DNA of 64,000 nucleotides from Tupaia tana (Eukaryota; Chordata; Mammalia; Scandentia; Tupaiidae): assembly GCA_026018925.1 (NCBI GenBank), contig JAKSZU010000009.1:69862949-69926948 (forward strand), read 5' to 3'. This document shows, piece by piece, positions 22,450 to 33,777 of the stretch (its first letter is position 1; every line of letters begins with the position of its first letter). The notes beneath the pieces were generated by a model, which was not told the origin of the DNA, searched no databases, and worked only from the letters and a program-made list of their open reading frames with translations. A program made the position numbers and the translations under genes.

Positions 22450-22520
22450 AGATTTAAAACAAACAAACAGAAAACAAACAAAACAAAACAAAAACAAACA
22501 AACAAACAAAAAAAACAGAA
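22450..22520 (+). repeat. (AAAC)n-rich microsatellite
   Basis: Interrupted AAAC/AAAAC repeats inside the L1 ORF2 endonuclease region. Probably grew within the element. Confidence 0.8.
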
Positions 22521-24008
22521 ACTCTCCAATCTGTTGCCTTCAAGAAACCCACCTCATGAATAAAAAGATACATAGACTAAAAGTGAAGAGCAGGAAAAAG
22601 ATATTCCATGCAAACAGAAACCAAAAAGAGCAGGAGTCATGATAATAATTTCAGACAAAATAGGCTTTAAGGCAAAAACCATAAGAAGAGACAGAGAAGG
22701 GCATTATATTATAACTAATGGGCTAATTCACCAAGAATATATAATACTTAAAAATATCTATGCACTCAATTCAGGAGCACCCAAATTTCTGTAGGAAAGA
22801 TTGCTAGATTTAAAAGGATAGATAGATTGCAACACAGTAATTGTCATGGACCTCAGTACCCCATTATCTCCATTAGACAGATCAATAAGAGAAAAAAAAT
22901 GCAGAGAGATTCAGGACCTAAATGCAACCATAAATCAGATGGACTTGACAGCTATCTATAGAACTTTCCACCCCAAAACCACAAAATATACATTTTTCTA
23001 ATCCCCAAATGGTACCTTCTTGAATATTGATCACATGATAGGAAATAATAAAAGCCTTCACAGATTCAAAGACATAGAAACTATATCCAGCATTTTCTCT
23101 GACCATGATGGAATTGAACTTGATATCAATTCCAGGAAAAATCCTCAAAAATACACAATTAGTGGAAAATAAATAACCTGCTCCTTAATGACATTGAAAG
23201 TACTGAAGAGGTAAAGACTGAAATCAAAAGATTCATGAAAACAAACGATAATGAGTGCACTACTTTCCATAATTTATCTATAGGACACTGCAAAAGCAAT
23301 CTTAAGAGGGATATTCATAGCAGTTAGTGCACATAAGAAAAAGGTGGAAAGGTGCCAAATTGACGACCTAACATCTTGCCTTAGGGAATGAAAAAAAATC
23401 CAAAAATACCAAGAGAAAATAAATAATAAGGATTCCAGCAGAAATAAATTAAAAAGAAAATAAACAAACTATACAGATAATAAATGAAAGCAAAAGCTGG
23501 TTTTTGAAAAAGATAAAATTGACACACCATTAGCCAGACTAATTAAGAAGAAGAGAGAAAGGAACAAGATAAATGAAATTCACAATAAAACAGGCAATAT
23601 GACCATGGACACAATAGGAATACAAAACATCATTAGAAGATACTATGAGGGACTCTATGCCAACAAACAAGAACACCTAGATGAACTAGACAAATTTCTG
23701 GACACATATAATCTACCAAGATTGACTCAGGAGGACATAGAAAGCCTGAATAGAACCATAACATTCAATGAATTTGAATCAGTAATAAATAATCTCCCAA
23801 CAAAGAAAAGCCCAAGTCCTTATGGCTTCACTTTTGAATTCTACAAAACTTTTAAAGAAGAGGTAACCCCCATTCTTCTCAGATTATTTCTAAAGATTCA
23901 AAAGGAAGCAATCCTTCCAAATTCATTTTATAAAGCCTCCATCTTCCTCACTCCCAAACAGATAAGGATGCAAGAAGAAAGGAAAACTAGAGACCAATAT
24001 CCCTGATG

Positions 24009-24274
24009 GGGACCAGTAGTTAGCATAATGGCTATGTAGCTGGATTCCCATGTAGTTGACCGTGGTTCGCGTCCAGGACCCGGTGGCATAAAACTCACAC
24101 CGGGCGCGTGTGTGTGCGTGTCCAAGATCCCGAGAGGAGAATGGAGGAGAAGGGATTGCGGCGTGGCCATCCCCCCTGGGGGGTGATTTCTCACTTTCTG
24201 TCTCTCTGTCTTTGTCTGTCTGGTGAGCGCACGCGCCCTATAGCGAAAACCTCTCCAAAAAAAAAAATATATAT
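24009..24274 (+). mobile_element. tRNA-derived SINE, young subfamily
   Basis: Sense full-length copy with a perfect 10-bp duplication, atccctgatg, at 23,999-24,008 and 24,275-24,284, and a short (AT)n after the A-tail. It interrupts the L1 reverse-transcriptase region. Confidence 0.9.
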
Positions 24275-24975
24275 ATCCCTGATGAATATATATGCAAAAA
24301 ATCTCAACAAGATACTAGCAAATCATATCCAACAACATATAAAAATATTATTTATCATGACCAGGTAGGCTTTATTCCAGAGATGCAAGGGTGGTTCAAC
24401 ATATGCAAAACCATAAATGTAATACATTATGTTAACAGAAAGGAAGATAAAAAAAATATGATCATTTCAATCAATGTAGTAAAAGCAATTGATTATATAT
24501 AGCATCCTTCATGATTAAGACTCTCAGCAAAATAGGCATAAAAGGATCATTTCTCAACATAGTAAAACCCATCTATGAAAAGACTTATGGCTAACATTAT
24601 ACTAAATGGGGAAAAGTGAAAAACTTTTTTTACTAAAAACTTGTACAAGGCAAGGCTGCCCACTTTCTCCACTCCATTTCAATGTAGTGCTGGAAGGGAG
24701 AAGATTTTTGTATGTCTCAGATAAGGAGCTGATCATCAGAATACACAGAGAACTCAAGTGGGTTATCAAAAGAAAAATAAAGATTAACCCAATTAAAAGA
24801 TAAGAAAGAAGCTGAATAAAAAATTCTCTAAGGAAGACATACAAACAAACACCCCAAAAGCGTATGAAAAAATGATCGACATCCCTCAACATAAGGAAGA
24901 TGCAGATCAAAACCACAATGAGATACCACCTAACTACAATCAGAATGGCAACGATTAAAAAAAAACAATAAATGG

Positions 24976-25224
24976 GACCAACAGATGGCATAATGGCTAT
25001 GTCACTGGATGCCCATGTAGTCAACCACAGTTCAAGTCCTGGACCTGGTGGCTTAAACTCACACCAGGTGCATGTGTGTGAGTGTCCATGATCCCAAGAG
25101 GATAATGGAGAAGAAGGGATTGCAGTGTGGCCATCCCCCCTAGGGGTTGAGTTCTCACTTTCTGTCTGTCTCTCTCTTTCTGGTGAATGCACATGCCCTA
25201 TAGCTAAAACCTCTAAGAAAAAAT
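24976..25224 (+). mobile_element. tRNA-derived SINE
   Basis: Sense full-length copy with a 9-bp duplication, aataaatgg, at 24,967-24,975 and 25,225-25,233. Inserted in late ORF2. Confidence 0.88.
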
Positions 25225-25930
25225 AATAAATGGTAAATGCTGGCAGAGATGTGGTGAAAGGGGAACTCTCCTACACTGCTAGTGAGAATGTAAATTTGTC
25301 TAGCCTCTGTGGAGAATGATATGGAGGTTCCTCAAAGACCTACAAATAGAACTACCATATGATCCTACAATTCCACTCCTCGGTATCTACCTAAAGGATA
25401 GGAGAACACTCAGAAAAAGTGCTTGCACATCTATGTTTATTGTGGTATTATTTACAATTGCTAAAACTTGGAACCAACTCAAATGTTCACAAACAGATGA
25501 ATGGATTGGAAAGTGTGGCACATATACTCTATGGAATACAACACAGCCGGGAAACACAGCTTGGGGGGGGTGAAGACCCTGGCATTTGATAGAAAGTGGA
25601 CTAATATAGAAGATTTACTATTGAGTCAAGGAATCCAGGCTATGAAAGAGAGACATTGTAGGTTTCCACTTTACATGTACCAACTGACCGCTCTCCATTG
25701 CGGAAACTTAGATTAGAGGACATAGAAGCATTGAAAATGATTATAGATTCTGGAGACTGCGAGAAAATGTTGGGAGAAGGGGGAGAGTGTAAGGAAGGAA
25801 ATTAAGGAGAAAAATAGAGAGGCAAGACATTTATGAGACACAGAAATGTGTCATTATATGTTGATAATGTGTTTTGTATCCTCAACTAAACTGTATAAAG
25901 TGTATTCATGTTGGAAAAATTAAACTTAGA

Positions 25931-26215
25931 AGGAAAGTGATGTATCATGATTAAATTTATAAAATTTAAAACACGATAAAAAATTTTATCTCTCAAGTTG
26001 TACTGTGATTATCCATGTATGAAACATGAGATAGTAGGTTTTAAATAGTAAACCTATGGAGAATTAAATTATGATATTGATGATAACAATAATATTAATA
26101 AATATACTTTCATAGCTGTTGATTTCTGTTATATAAAACTTATAGGACTTAGAGACTCACTGAATTTTGAAATTTAAAGCATTAAAGATTATCCAACCCA
26201 GTGGTTTATAAGTAG

Positions 26216-26257
<42 letters not shown>

Positions 26258-26527
26258 ACACACATGACAGAATTACTTATTTATAACCAACAAATATGTA
26301 AAGCAATAGGAAACATAGGACATTTGGTTTCAATTTCACTTAGACTTTAGTAATTCAAAACATTATTTTCACTTGTCCTTCCCTTATGCTGTAATGTGTG
26401 CATGAAGGTATTCAAGCCCTACTCAAGTCTCTCTTGGTAGGTATCAGTAAGGTAGGTAATTTTACAGGCCTTATGGATATTTAGGGACTAGTAGGTTTGG
26501 GAATGATATTAAAAAGTGTTGCTGTGT
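25931..26527. other. Unassigned AT-rich DNA with a (CA)n microsatellite
   Basis: A (CA)n run interrupted once by T lies at about 26,218-26,272. The rest shows no supported feature. Confidence 0.55.
26218..26272 (+). repeat. (CA)n microsatellite
   Basis: About 27 CA units with one interruption; likely polymorphic. Confidence 0.95.
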
Positions 26528-26722
26528 AGGGACAGGTGGCTTGATGGTTGAGATGTTGAATTCTCCTATATCCAAAAGCGGTTCAAGACTCAGACTTCGC
26601 AACTTAAAATCATGCCAAGCACATGTGCATACATGCCCCAAATCCAGAGAGGAGTATAGAAGAAAAGGGACTGCAGCATGGCCACCGCTCTGGAGGGGGT
26701 GATTTATCACTTTCCTTCTCTT
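26528..26722 (+). mobile_element. Diverged tRNA-derived SINE
   Basis: Sense copy with a worn tRNA-like head (ggttcaagactc B-box-like at 26,581) and body, ending before the pyrimidine-rich tail. Confidence 0.7.
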
Positions 26723-26796
26723 ATCATAATACCACATTGATTCTTCTTGCTCATTTTCAGGTAAGATAATTATTTTTGCCTTGAGACTTGACTAAT

Positions 26797-27053
26797 TTTT
26801 TTTTTTTTTGGAGAGGTTTTTGCCATAGAGCACATGCACTCACCAAAAAGACAGAGAGAGACAGAAAGCAAGAAATCACCACCCAGGAGGGATGGCCACA
26901 CCACAATCCCTTCTCCTCTATCCTCCTCTCAGGATCTTGGGCACGCATGCACATGTACCCAATGTGAGTTTTAAGTCACCGGGTCCAGGACTCGAACCGT
27001 GGTCAGCTACTTGGGAATCTAGCAACATAGCCATTATGCTAACTGCTGATCCC
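26797..27053 (-). mobile_element. tRNA-derived SINE
   Basis: Antisense copy with a 9-bp duplication, ttgactaat, at 26,788-26,796 and 27,054-27,062. Moderate CpG decay. Confidence 0.87.
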
Positions 27054-27320
27054 TTGACTAATCTTATAAATAATAATCATAACCCTGTCACAGTTGTATT
27101 GGACTTTCTGGAAAGAGGAAATAAGAACAATCTGTATTTTGGAAATTGGCATTTTTGCTATAAATACCTAATGGACTCATTTATAAAACTTAGTTTTCCA
27201 TAGGATTTTTCTTTGTGTTTATGAAGAATTTCAGGTTACAGTCACTAATCTATCATTAGAAGTTCAAACTTTTTTTTAATCAGCCCCTGATTTGGGGACA
27301 TAAAGATTAGTGACTGTTTG

Positions 27321-27560
27321 AGGGCCAGAAGATGGTTGTCCCAGGTAGTTGATCATGGTTCGAGTCCTGGACCAAGCAGCTTAATAAAACTCAGTTTGTG
27401 TGTGTGCCCAAGATCCTGAGAAAAGAATGGAAGAGAAGGGATTGTACTGTGGCCATCTCCCCTGGGGTTTATTTCTAGCTTTCTGTCTCTGTGTCTCTCT
27501 CTGTTTCTCCAGCAAGCGCACATGCCCTACAGCAAAAATATCTCTCGGGGAAAAAAAAAA
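27321..27560 (+). mobile_element. tRNA-derived SINE with head deletion
   Basis: Sense copy in which about 25 bp are missing between the A-box region and the gtcccaggtagttga segment. It kept the B-box-like ggttcgagtcc and the whole body and A-tail. Confidence 0.78.
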
Positions 27561-28040
27561 AGACATCTTTGCTTTAGGCAGAAAGTTTCTATCATAATGA
27601 TATCAGGGTGCCAAAACATAGTCAAAAAATGACTTAATGACCCAGATTACTATAGCACACAGCTTTTAAAAAGTCAACTTAAATATAAGGCAGCTATGTA
27701 CATATAGTAGAATCTTACTTTTGTGGTTGGAACTTCCAAATTTGTGAAAAGACATCGAAGAACATCTCTTTCTGAACTTGGCGAGATTGTACTATTTAAT
27801 TGCTTCTTCTAGAACTGATTTTTTTTTTCTTGTTAACTCAAAATATGGGCAATGGGCTCTTCTTGCACTTTTTCAGAATCAGGAATACAGCTTCAGGCAA
27901 TAGTGATACAATTAATTGCTATAGCTAGATATATGGGGGTAGATCGAATAATGTCATCACTAAGATGTGCACATTTTAATTCCAGAAATCTCTTTGATCT
28001 CTTCTCAAAACTAATATAAAAAATAAAAATCATACACTAA
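27561..28040. other. Unassigned AT-rich DNA
   Basis: No feature I can support. Confidence 0.5.
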
Positions 28041-28400
28041 GATAAACTTTTTGTTTCTTCTATTGCACATACATTTTGATACTAATTCATGCAGTTGTAC
28101 ATATCATTAGTATTTTTTCTTTTTATTGCTTTGAGCACCCCATTATATAAATATATCATTTTAATTCATTTTTGTGTTTTGAGGCATCTGGGATTTTCCT
28201 ACTTTAGTGTTATGAATTAGGCTGCTATGAACAATTTTGCATAAATCTTTTGGCAGAATTTCTCTCTTGTTTATATTGAGTATATAATCTAGAAAGAGAA
28301 TTTGTAGTTGGTATAAGTGTAGATCATACTAAACAATTTCTAAAGTATAAATTTATACTCCCACAAGCAATGTATTAATATAGAATTTTTAGTTGCAAAA
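28040..28400 (-). mobile_element. Old L1 ORF2 3'-end fragment
   Basis: The reverse complement matches worn L1 ORF2 C-terminal text: the ctcccacaagcaatgtatta end near 28,380 and the gctgctatgaacaatttt block near 28,221. These have the same order and spacing as 30,480-30,720 in the younger L1, but much more divergence. Confidence 0.55.
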
Positions 28401-28609
28401 TCTACACTTTTAACTATGATTCCATACTGCTACTGCCCCAAATAGATAAATCGTTATCAGGAGTTTGTGTAATTACCTAACTTCCAGATTGTGTTCTCAT
28501 TCCATAGCATGTTTCTTTTTTTAAACCTTCATCTTCCTTCACAAGCCTGTATAATGATTACTGGAGTTCAGAAGGTCTGATATCTGGAAATGCCACCAAT
28601 CACAAAAGA

Positions 28610-28870
28610 AACTTTGCATTTGTATTTATTGAGCAAATAATGGGCAAGACACAAGGACCGGTTCTGATGTGAGCCAAGCAAACGTGGTTTCTGAACTTTT
28701 GGAGCTCACAGTTCTAAGAATAACACTTGGATCTCACAGATCTAAGAAGTAAGACAGACAATAAAAAACACACAAGGAGAGTATACGTTTCCATTGTTTT
28801 TCATAAAAATAGTTTCAACATAGACTGACGGAAGTCAGAAAAGACTTTGTGAAGGAAGAAATCTCTGTCT
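28610..28870 (+). mobile_element. Possible ancient L2/MIR-type remnant
   Basis: Contains the blocks tatttattgagcaaataatg, a ggagctcacagttctaag block, and aagacagacaataaaaaaca in the order seen in a common ancient mammalian repeat. Family assignment is uncertain. Confidence 0.35.
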
Positions 28871-28927
28871 TAAAGGAAATAATGGAATTCATTACAATAA
28901 CATGGACATGCTTGAGTATGAGTATGA

Positions 28928-29525
28928 TGCAAGAACACAGGGAGGCAGAGGTGATTGGCCCGCACTCGCAGTGAAACATGGGTACTTGTCCTATGCTCAG
29001 TAAGAATTACAGTCTCAGACACATAATAGGTATTAGCAAAGCTTGGAATTTATTAACAAAGTAAGGAATTTATTAAAGGAGAGGGAAGGAAAAACAGAGC
29101 TCCCAAGAAGAGAGGGGTGTCAGAAAATGGGTTGCCAAGGAAGAACTGAGGCAAAGGGTTGGGTCAGGAAGGGATTTTTTCAGACTTGTTCTAGGTGGGA
29201 CTTGTGCATGCATTCCTCTCCTGGTGGAGGAGTGTGTGTGTGTGTGGGGGGGGGAGACATGCTAAATGGGTCCACTTATTTTCCTAATTTTGGAGTGAGT
29301 ACCAAGGTCAGGAGATTCTTTGTCTAGAAGCTTTGGGCCATCAAAACTATTATCTTCTTCCTGAAATGTGGTGGGGCATGGAAAAAGCCTGTTTTAGGTC
29401 AAGGACATGCTTCCTAGGTCAATCACTGAGCCATCACTGCCTCCATCTCAAAACTTAGCCATTTTATGACTCTATCTTAGACACATACCCTGATTTTATT
29501 TTTAGGGTCCCTGTCTCCTACTTCA
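28928..29525 (-). mobile_element. ERV 3' LTR (antisense)
   Basis: About 598 bp, closely similar over its length to 56,880-57,468, with matching ends (sense TGAAGTAGGAGACAGGG... to ...TTCTTGCA). In sense, a purine-rich tract lies immediately upstream (29,526-29,540), the place of the polypurine tract before a 3' LTR. It contains a GT-rich microsatellite (29,229-29,255) absent from the other copy. Confidence 0.75.
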
Positions 29526-29918
29526 TTTCTTCCTCTGTAGAGGAATCTCTAACTGCTGTTAGGGCACAAAGATCAAAGGCCATTCTGACTTCTTTCTGTT
29601 GAAATTGGACAATGATGGAGGGGACAGAGGTTAAGGATCCTCTACCAGAGCTCTATCTAGAGGCCCATGCTACAAGTCATGATGGGTGTTCTCTGGAGAC
29701 TGTCCCTACTGACATTTGTACCTTGACTGATTCTAAATGAGAAGAGCAGTTCGTTACAATAATGATGTAATAGACTAAGAAATTTAGCTATAATAAGTCT
29801 TAAAGTTAATATCCAGAATTATGAGAGACAGCACATTAATACAACCAGCTGTAGAATAGTAATAAACAAAACATTAATTTTATAACCTTTTCACTAAAAT
29901 TATACTTTTACCACTGTA

Positions 29919-29921
<3 letters not shown>
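29526..29921 (-). mobile_element. ERV 3' internal remnant with polypurine tract
   Basis: In sense orientation this ends in an A/G-rich tract joined to the LTR. Upstream is a short block typical of ERV1 regions just before the 3' LTR (caacagaaagaagtcagaat and gatctttgtgccctaacag). No env frame is open. Confidence 0.5.
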
Positions 29922-29974
<53 letters not shown>

Positions 29975-30001
29975 TTCTTTTTCTTTCTTTCTTTCTTTTT
30001 C
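29922..30001 (+). repeat. (CTTT)n microsatellite at an L1 3' end
   Basis: About 80 bp of CTTT/TTTC repeats. As the reverse complement is (GAAA)n, it is probably the grown A-tail of the antisense L1 that starts at 30,002. Confidence 0.9.
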
Positions 30002-31685
30002 TTATTAGTTATACATTCAATCTATATACATAATTTAGATTTTAAAGAGAATTTTCCCAGGATGATATACACCTCAGTCCAGCCCAGTTGAGAATACTAT
30101 ATACATCCTCAACAGATAGTAAACCATATCTGTGTCCCACAAATATCTTACCTACCTGTTTTTTTCCCCAAATTTCCTTTCTTATGCTCTTCCCCTTCTA
30201 CACTCTCCTTCCACTTTGTTTCTAGTGTCCATAACAATTTTTAATGCTTTTATGTCCTCCAGTCTTTCAGTCTCTACCATAGAGTTCAGACAGTTGGTAT
30301 ATGTTAAGTGGAGACATACAACGTTTCTCTTTCATAGCCTGACTTGCTTCACTCAGTAACAAATCTTCCATATTCATCCACATTTTATCAAATTCCAGGG
30401 CCTTCTTGTTTTTTTTAATTTTTTTTATGGCTGAATAGTATTCCATGGAGTATATGTGCCAAACTTTTTCAATTCATTCATCTGTTTGTGGACATTTGGG
30501 TTGGTTCAATGTGCTAGCAATCATAAATAATGCTGCAATAAATATAGTTGTGCAAGCAGTTTTCCAACTGAGTCCTCTCCTGTACTTTGGGTAGATACCC
30601 AGGAGTGGAATGGCTGGGTCACATGGTAGTTCTATTTGAAGGAGGAAGTTTGAAGTTCCTCAAAGGAGGAACCTCCATAATTTTCTCCACACTGGCTGGA
30701 CCAATTTACATTCCCACTAACAATGTAGGAAAGTTCCCCTTTCACTACATTCCCTCCAGCACTTATATTTTATTTTTTTTAATCTTTGCCATTCTGACTA
30801 AAGTTAGGTGGTATCTCATTGTGGTTTTGATCTGCATCTCCCTTATGATGAGGAATGTTGAGCATTTTCTCATATGCTTTTTGGCTGTTCGTATGTCTTC
30901 CTTAGAGAGTTATATATTCAGCTCATTTTCCCATCTTTTAATTGGGTTAATCATTTTCTTCTGGGTAAGCTGCTTGAGTTCCCTGTGTATTCTAGTTATA
31001 AGTCCCCTATTTGAAGCACAGATAACAAAAATTCTCTCCCATTCTGAGGGTTGGTGATTCACACTAATTACTGTGTCATTTGCTGTGCAGAAACTTCTTA
31101 ATCTGATGTAATCTCACTTGTCTACTTTGGGGATTATTGCCTGTGCTTTGGGGATCTTGTTTAAGAAGTCTTTGCTTACCTCAATGTCTCCCAGAGTTTC
31201 CCTTGTGTTTTACACTGATAGTTTTATAGTTTGCAGTCTTAGGTTCAGATCTTTGATCCATTTTGAGTTGATTTTTGTTAATGGTGACAGATAAGGGTTC
31301 AGATTAATCTTTCTGCAGGTGGATATTCAGTTTTTCCAGCACCATTTGCTAAAGAGGTTTTCCTTTTCCCACTAGATTGGCTGGTAATCTTTGTCAAAGA
31401 TGAGTTGGCTGTATATTTTGGGGGTTATTTCTGGGATCTCTACTCTGTTCCATTGGTCCTCATGTCTGTTTTTGTGTCAATATCATACTGTTTTGATTAT
31501 CACAGCTTTGTAATACATTTTGGGGTCAGGAAGTGAGATGCCACCCTCTCCCCTCTTCTTGCACAGGATGGCTTTAGGAATACGAGGTCTTTTATAATTC
31601 CAGAAAAATTATGTGATTGTCTATTCTAGATCTGTGAATAATGTTTCTTGTAATTTTATAGAAATTGCATTAAATATGTAGATTA

Positions 31686-31954
31686 GGGCCAGAAGATGAG
31701 GTAATGGCTATGTTGCTAGACTCCCATGTAGTTGACCACAGTTTGAGTCCTAGACCTGGTGGCTTAAATTCAAGCTGGGAATATGTGCATACGTGCCCAA
31801 GATCTGGAGAAGAGAATGGAGGAGAAAGGATTGCAGCATGGCCATCCCCTGTGTGTGTGTGGGGGAGAGATTTCTCACTTTCTATCTCTCTGTCTCTCTG
31901 TCTTTCTGGCAAGCATACGCACCCTATAGCCAAAACCTCTCCGAACAAAAATGA
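31686..31954 (+). mobile_element. tRNA-derived SINE
   Basis: Sense copy with a short duplication, agatta, at 31,680-31,685 and 31,955-31,960 and a (GT)n growth in the central body near 31,850. Inserted in late ORF2 of the antisense L1. Confidence 0.83.
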
Positions 31955-32206
31955 AGATTAATTTGAGTATTATTGACATTTTGATTATATTAATTCTATC
32001 AATCCAGGAAAATGGTATGTCCTTCTACTTCATTTGTGTCCTTTTTGATTTCCTTTTTAAGGTTTTCATAGTTTTCCTTATAGAAGTGTTTGACTTCCTT
32101 GGTTAGTTTTATTCCTAGATATCTTATACTTCTTGTGGTTGTGATAAATGGGATTACTTTCTTCAGTTCTATATCTGTTTGCTTGTTGTTTGTATATAGA
32201 AATGCT

Positions 32207-32458
32207 GCCCGGCGCCGCATGTGCGCGGGGCTCTGGGACTCCCGGCGCCGCGCGTGCGCGGGGCTCTGGGGCTCCCGGGGCCGCGCGAGCGCGGGGCTGT
32301 GGGGCGCCGGCCCGTAGGGCGGGCGCCGCCGCTTCGCATTCCGCAGCCCAGGCGGCCTGGCCCCCTCTGCCTCTCCAGCCCGGAGCAGGCGCCGGCCAGG
32401 GTTGGGCTCTATTTAGCGTTCTGCAGCCCGGGCCGCCCGGCCCCACCGCCTCTCTGGC
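32207..32458 (+). promoter_or_regulatory. GC-rich, CpG-dense head of the composite element
   Basis: Strongly GC-rich and CpG-dense, in sharp contrast to the AT-rich surroundings, with repeated gcgcggggctctgggg-like units at 32,222-32,300. A 5' CpG-rich module at the start of a retroelement is where an internal promoter would be expected. Promoter role is inference. Confidence 0.45.
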
Positions 32459-33095
32459 GATGGCGCGTGGCCGACAGGCCTGTGCCTGCACGTGGCCCTC
32501 GGGCCTGCGTGTGGCCCCCAGGCCTGAGCATGGCAGCCAGGCCTGTGCCTGAGCATGGCAGCCGGGCCTGTGCCTGCGCGTGGCTGCTGGGCCTGCGCGT
32601 GGCCCCTGGACTTGCGCGTGGCTGCTGGGCCTGAGCGTGGCTGCCAGGCCTGCGCGTGGCTGCCAGGCCTGCGCGTGGCCTCTGGGCCTGGGTGTGGCTC
32701 CCGGGTCTGCGCGTGGCCGCCGGGCCTGCGCGTGGCCACCAGGCTTGCGTCTGTGTGTGGCCGCCAGGCCTGCGCCTGAGCGTGGCCACCGGGCCTGTGC
32801 CTGTGTGTGGCCGCCGGGCCTGGGCGTGGCCGCTGGGCCTGCACGTGGCCCCCGGGCCTGAGCATGGCTGCCGGGCCTGAGCGTGGCAGCTGGGCTGGTG
32901 CCTGCGCGTGGCCACCGGCCCTGAGCGTGGCCCCTGGGCCTGAACGTGGCAGCCGGGCCTGCACCTGCGTGTAGCCGCCGGACCTGCGCGTGGTCCCCGG
33001 GCCTGAGCGTGGCTGCCGGGCCTGCGCGCGGCTGCCGGGCCTGCGCGCGGCTGCCGGGCCTGCGCGTGGCCCCTGGACCTGAGCATGGCCGCCGG
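32459..33095 (+). repeat. GC-rich VNTR (minisatellite), 19/25-bp units
   Basis: About 30 units of ggcctgcgcgtggctgcca type. Two unit lengths alternate: 19 bp, and 25 bp with an added gcctgt/gcctga hexamer. Units differ mostly at CpG sites. Because 19 and 25 are not multiples of three and few stops occur, long artefactual open frames arise on both strands. Confidence 0.92.
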
Positions 33096-33732
33096 CCACA
33101 GACGGCAAACTGAAGCCAAAAACAAGGATTAAGAACTTGCAACTATAAGCAACAAAAAGAAACTTTAGCTGTCTTAAACCAATTGAGAAATATATTGTAT
33201 AGGAGGATTTTCTCTATCTATGGACAATGAGAAGATGATGGTTACCAGCCCTACATTACCTCAGAAAAAAACAAGATCTACTCCACCATTCTTAAGGAAG
33301 CCAGATACTTGAGGATAACTCACGCTGCAGATCCCCACAACACCATTCCTGATGGTCACAAGATGGATGCTGTGCCGCATCAACTGATAATCATCTCTGC
33401 TTACCAAAACTGATTGCAACTGTAGTACATGGAGACTCACCTACAATTGCGGAACTGCACGAGACCCACCCTTAATCCAACCCTGAACAGAATCTATGTT
33501 CCCTATTGTTAAGGAGGGTGGGAAGGGACAGAGGGTCAGAAAGAGAGGTGGAAGTGATTCTAGGAACTAGTAATGGAAAATTTTTTTTTTTGTAATGGGC
33601 ATGATTGAATCACTGTGCAGTGTGTACTGGATGGGAGATCACATTTTGTATGTTGTGATGATGCTGAGGGAAGGAATGCTAATTGAATTACCAAAAAAAA
33701 AAATAAAAGAAGTTTCAGGAAAAAAAAAAAAA

Positions 33733-33735
<3 letters not shown>

Positions 33736-33776
<41 letters not shown>
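33736..33776 (+). repeat. (AT)n microsatellite
   Basis: About 20 AT units directly after an A-run inside the composite element; likely grown from the A-tail of its first half-L1-like tail. Confidence 0.92.

Positions 33777-33777
<1 letters not shown>

Larger units (their letters stand above)
22395..25600 (+). pseudogene. L1 ORF2 remnant
   Basis: ORF2p combines an AP-like endonuclease and a reverse transcriptase for target-primed integration. The endonuclease region starts near 22,395. The linker and reverse-transcriptase N-part include a 135-residue open stretch at 23,599-24,006 ([31 protein letters not shown]). The QGCPLSPL motif is at about 24,650. The catalytic F-A-D-D segment is absent because of the internal deletion. 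The C-terminal part at 25,316-25,573 retains IELPYDPTIPLLGIY. Confidence 0.82.
20950..25930 (+). mobile_element. L1 element, sense, internally deleted
   Basis: Carries an ORF1 remnant (about 21,060-22,040), ORF2 endonuclease and reverse-transcriptase start (about 22,395-24,690), then the late part of ORF2 (about 24,790-25,600) and a 3' UTR ending in an A-rich stretch near 25,925. A large block of ORF2 between the QGCPLSP segment and the C-terminal region is missing. SINEs split it at 22,077, 24,009 and 24,976. Dead element. Confidence 0.85.

Noticed and set aside
24602-25192. 196-codon minus-strand open frame
   Set aside because: It is the antisense of the L1 ORF2 end plus a SINE. Antisense L1 sequence often stays open because ORF2 is A-rich.
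29922-30001. CRISPR-like or regulatory array
   Set aside because: It is a simple CTTT microsatellite, the grown A-tail of an L1; no spacers.
30587-31057. 156-codon plus-strand open frame with hydrophobic segments
   Set aside because: It is the wrong strand of L1 ORF2; the T-rich antisense encodes Phe/Leu/Ile runs that mimic membrane segments.
32078-33142. 354-codon open frame on the minus strand, plus 231-238-codon frames, through the VNTR
   Set aside because: The frames arise because the GC-rich 19/25-bp repeat contains almost no stops in any frame. The products are low-complexity Arg/Ala/Pro/Gly strings, open in several frames and both strands at once, with no domain.
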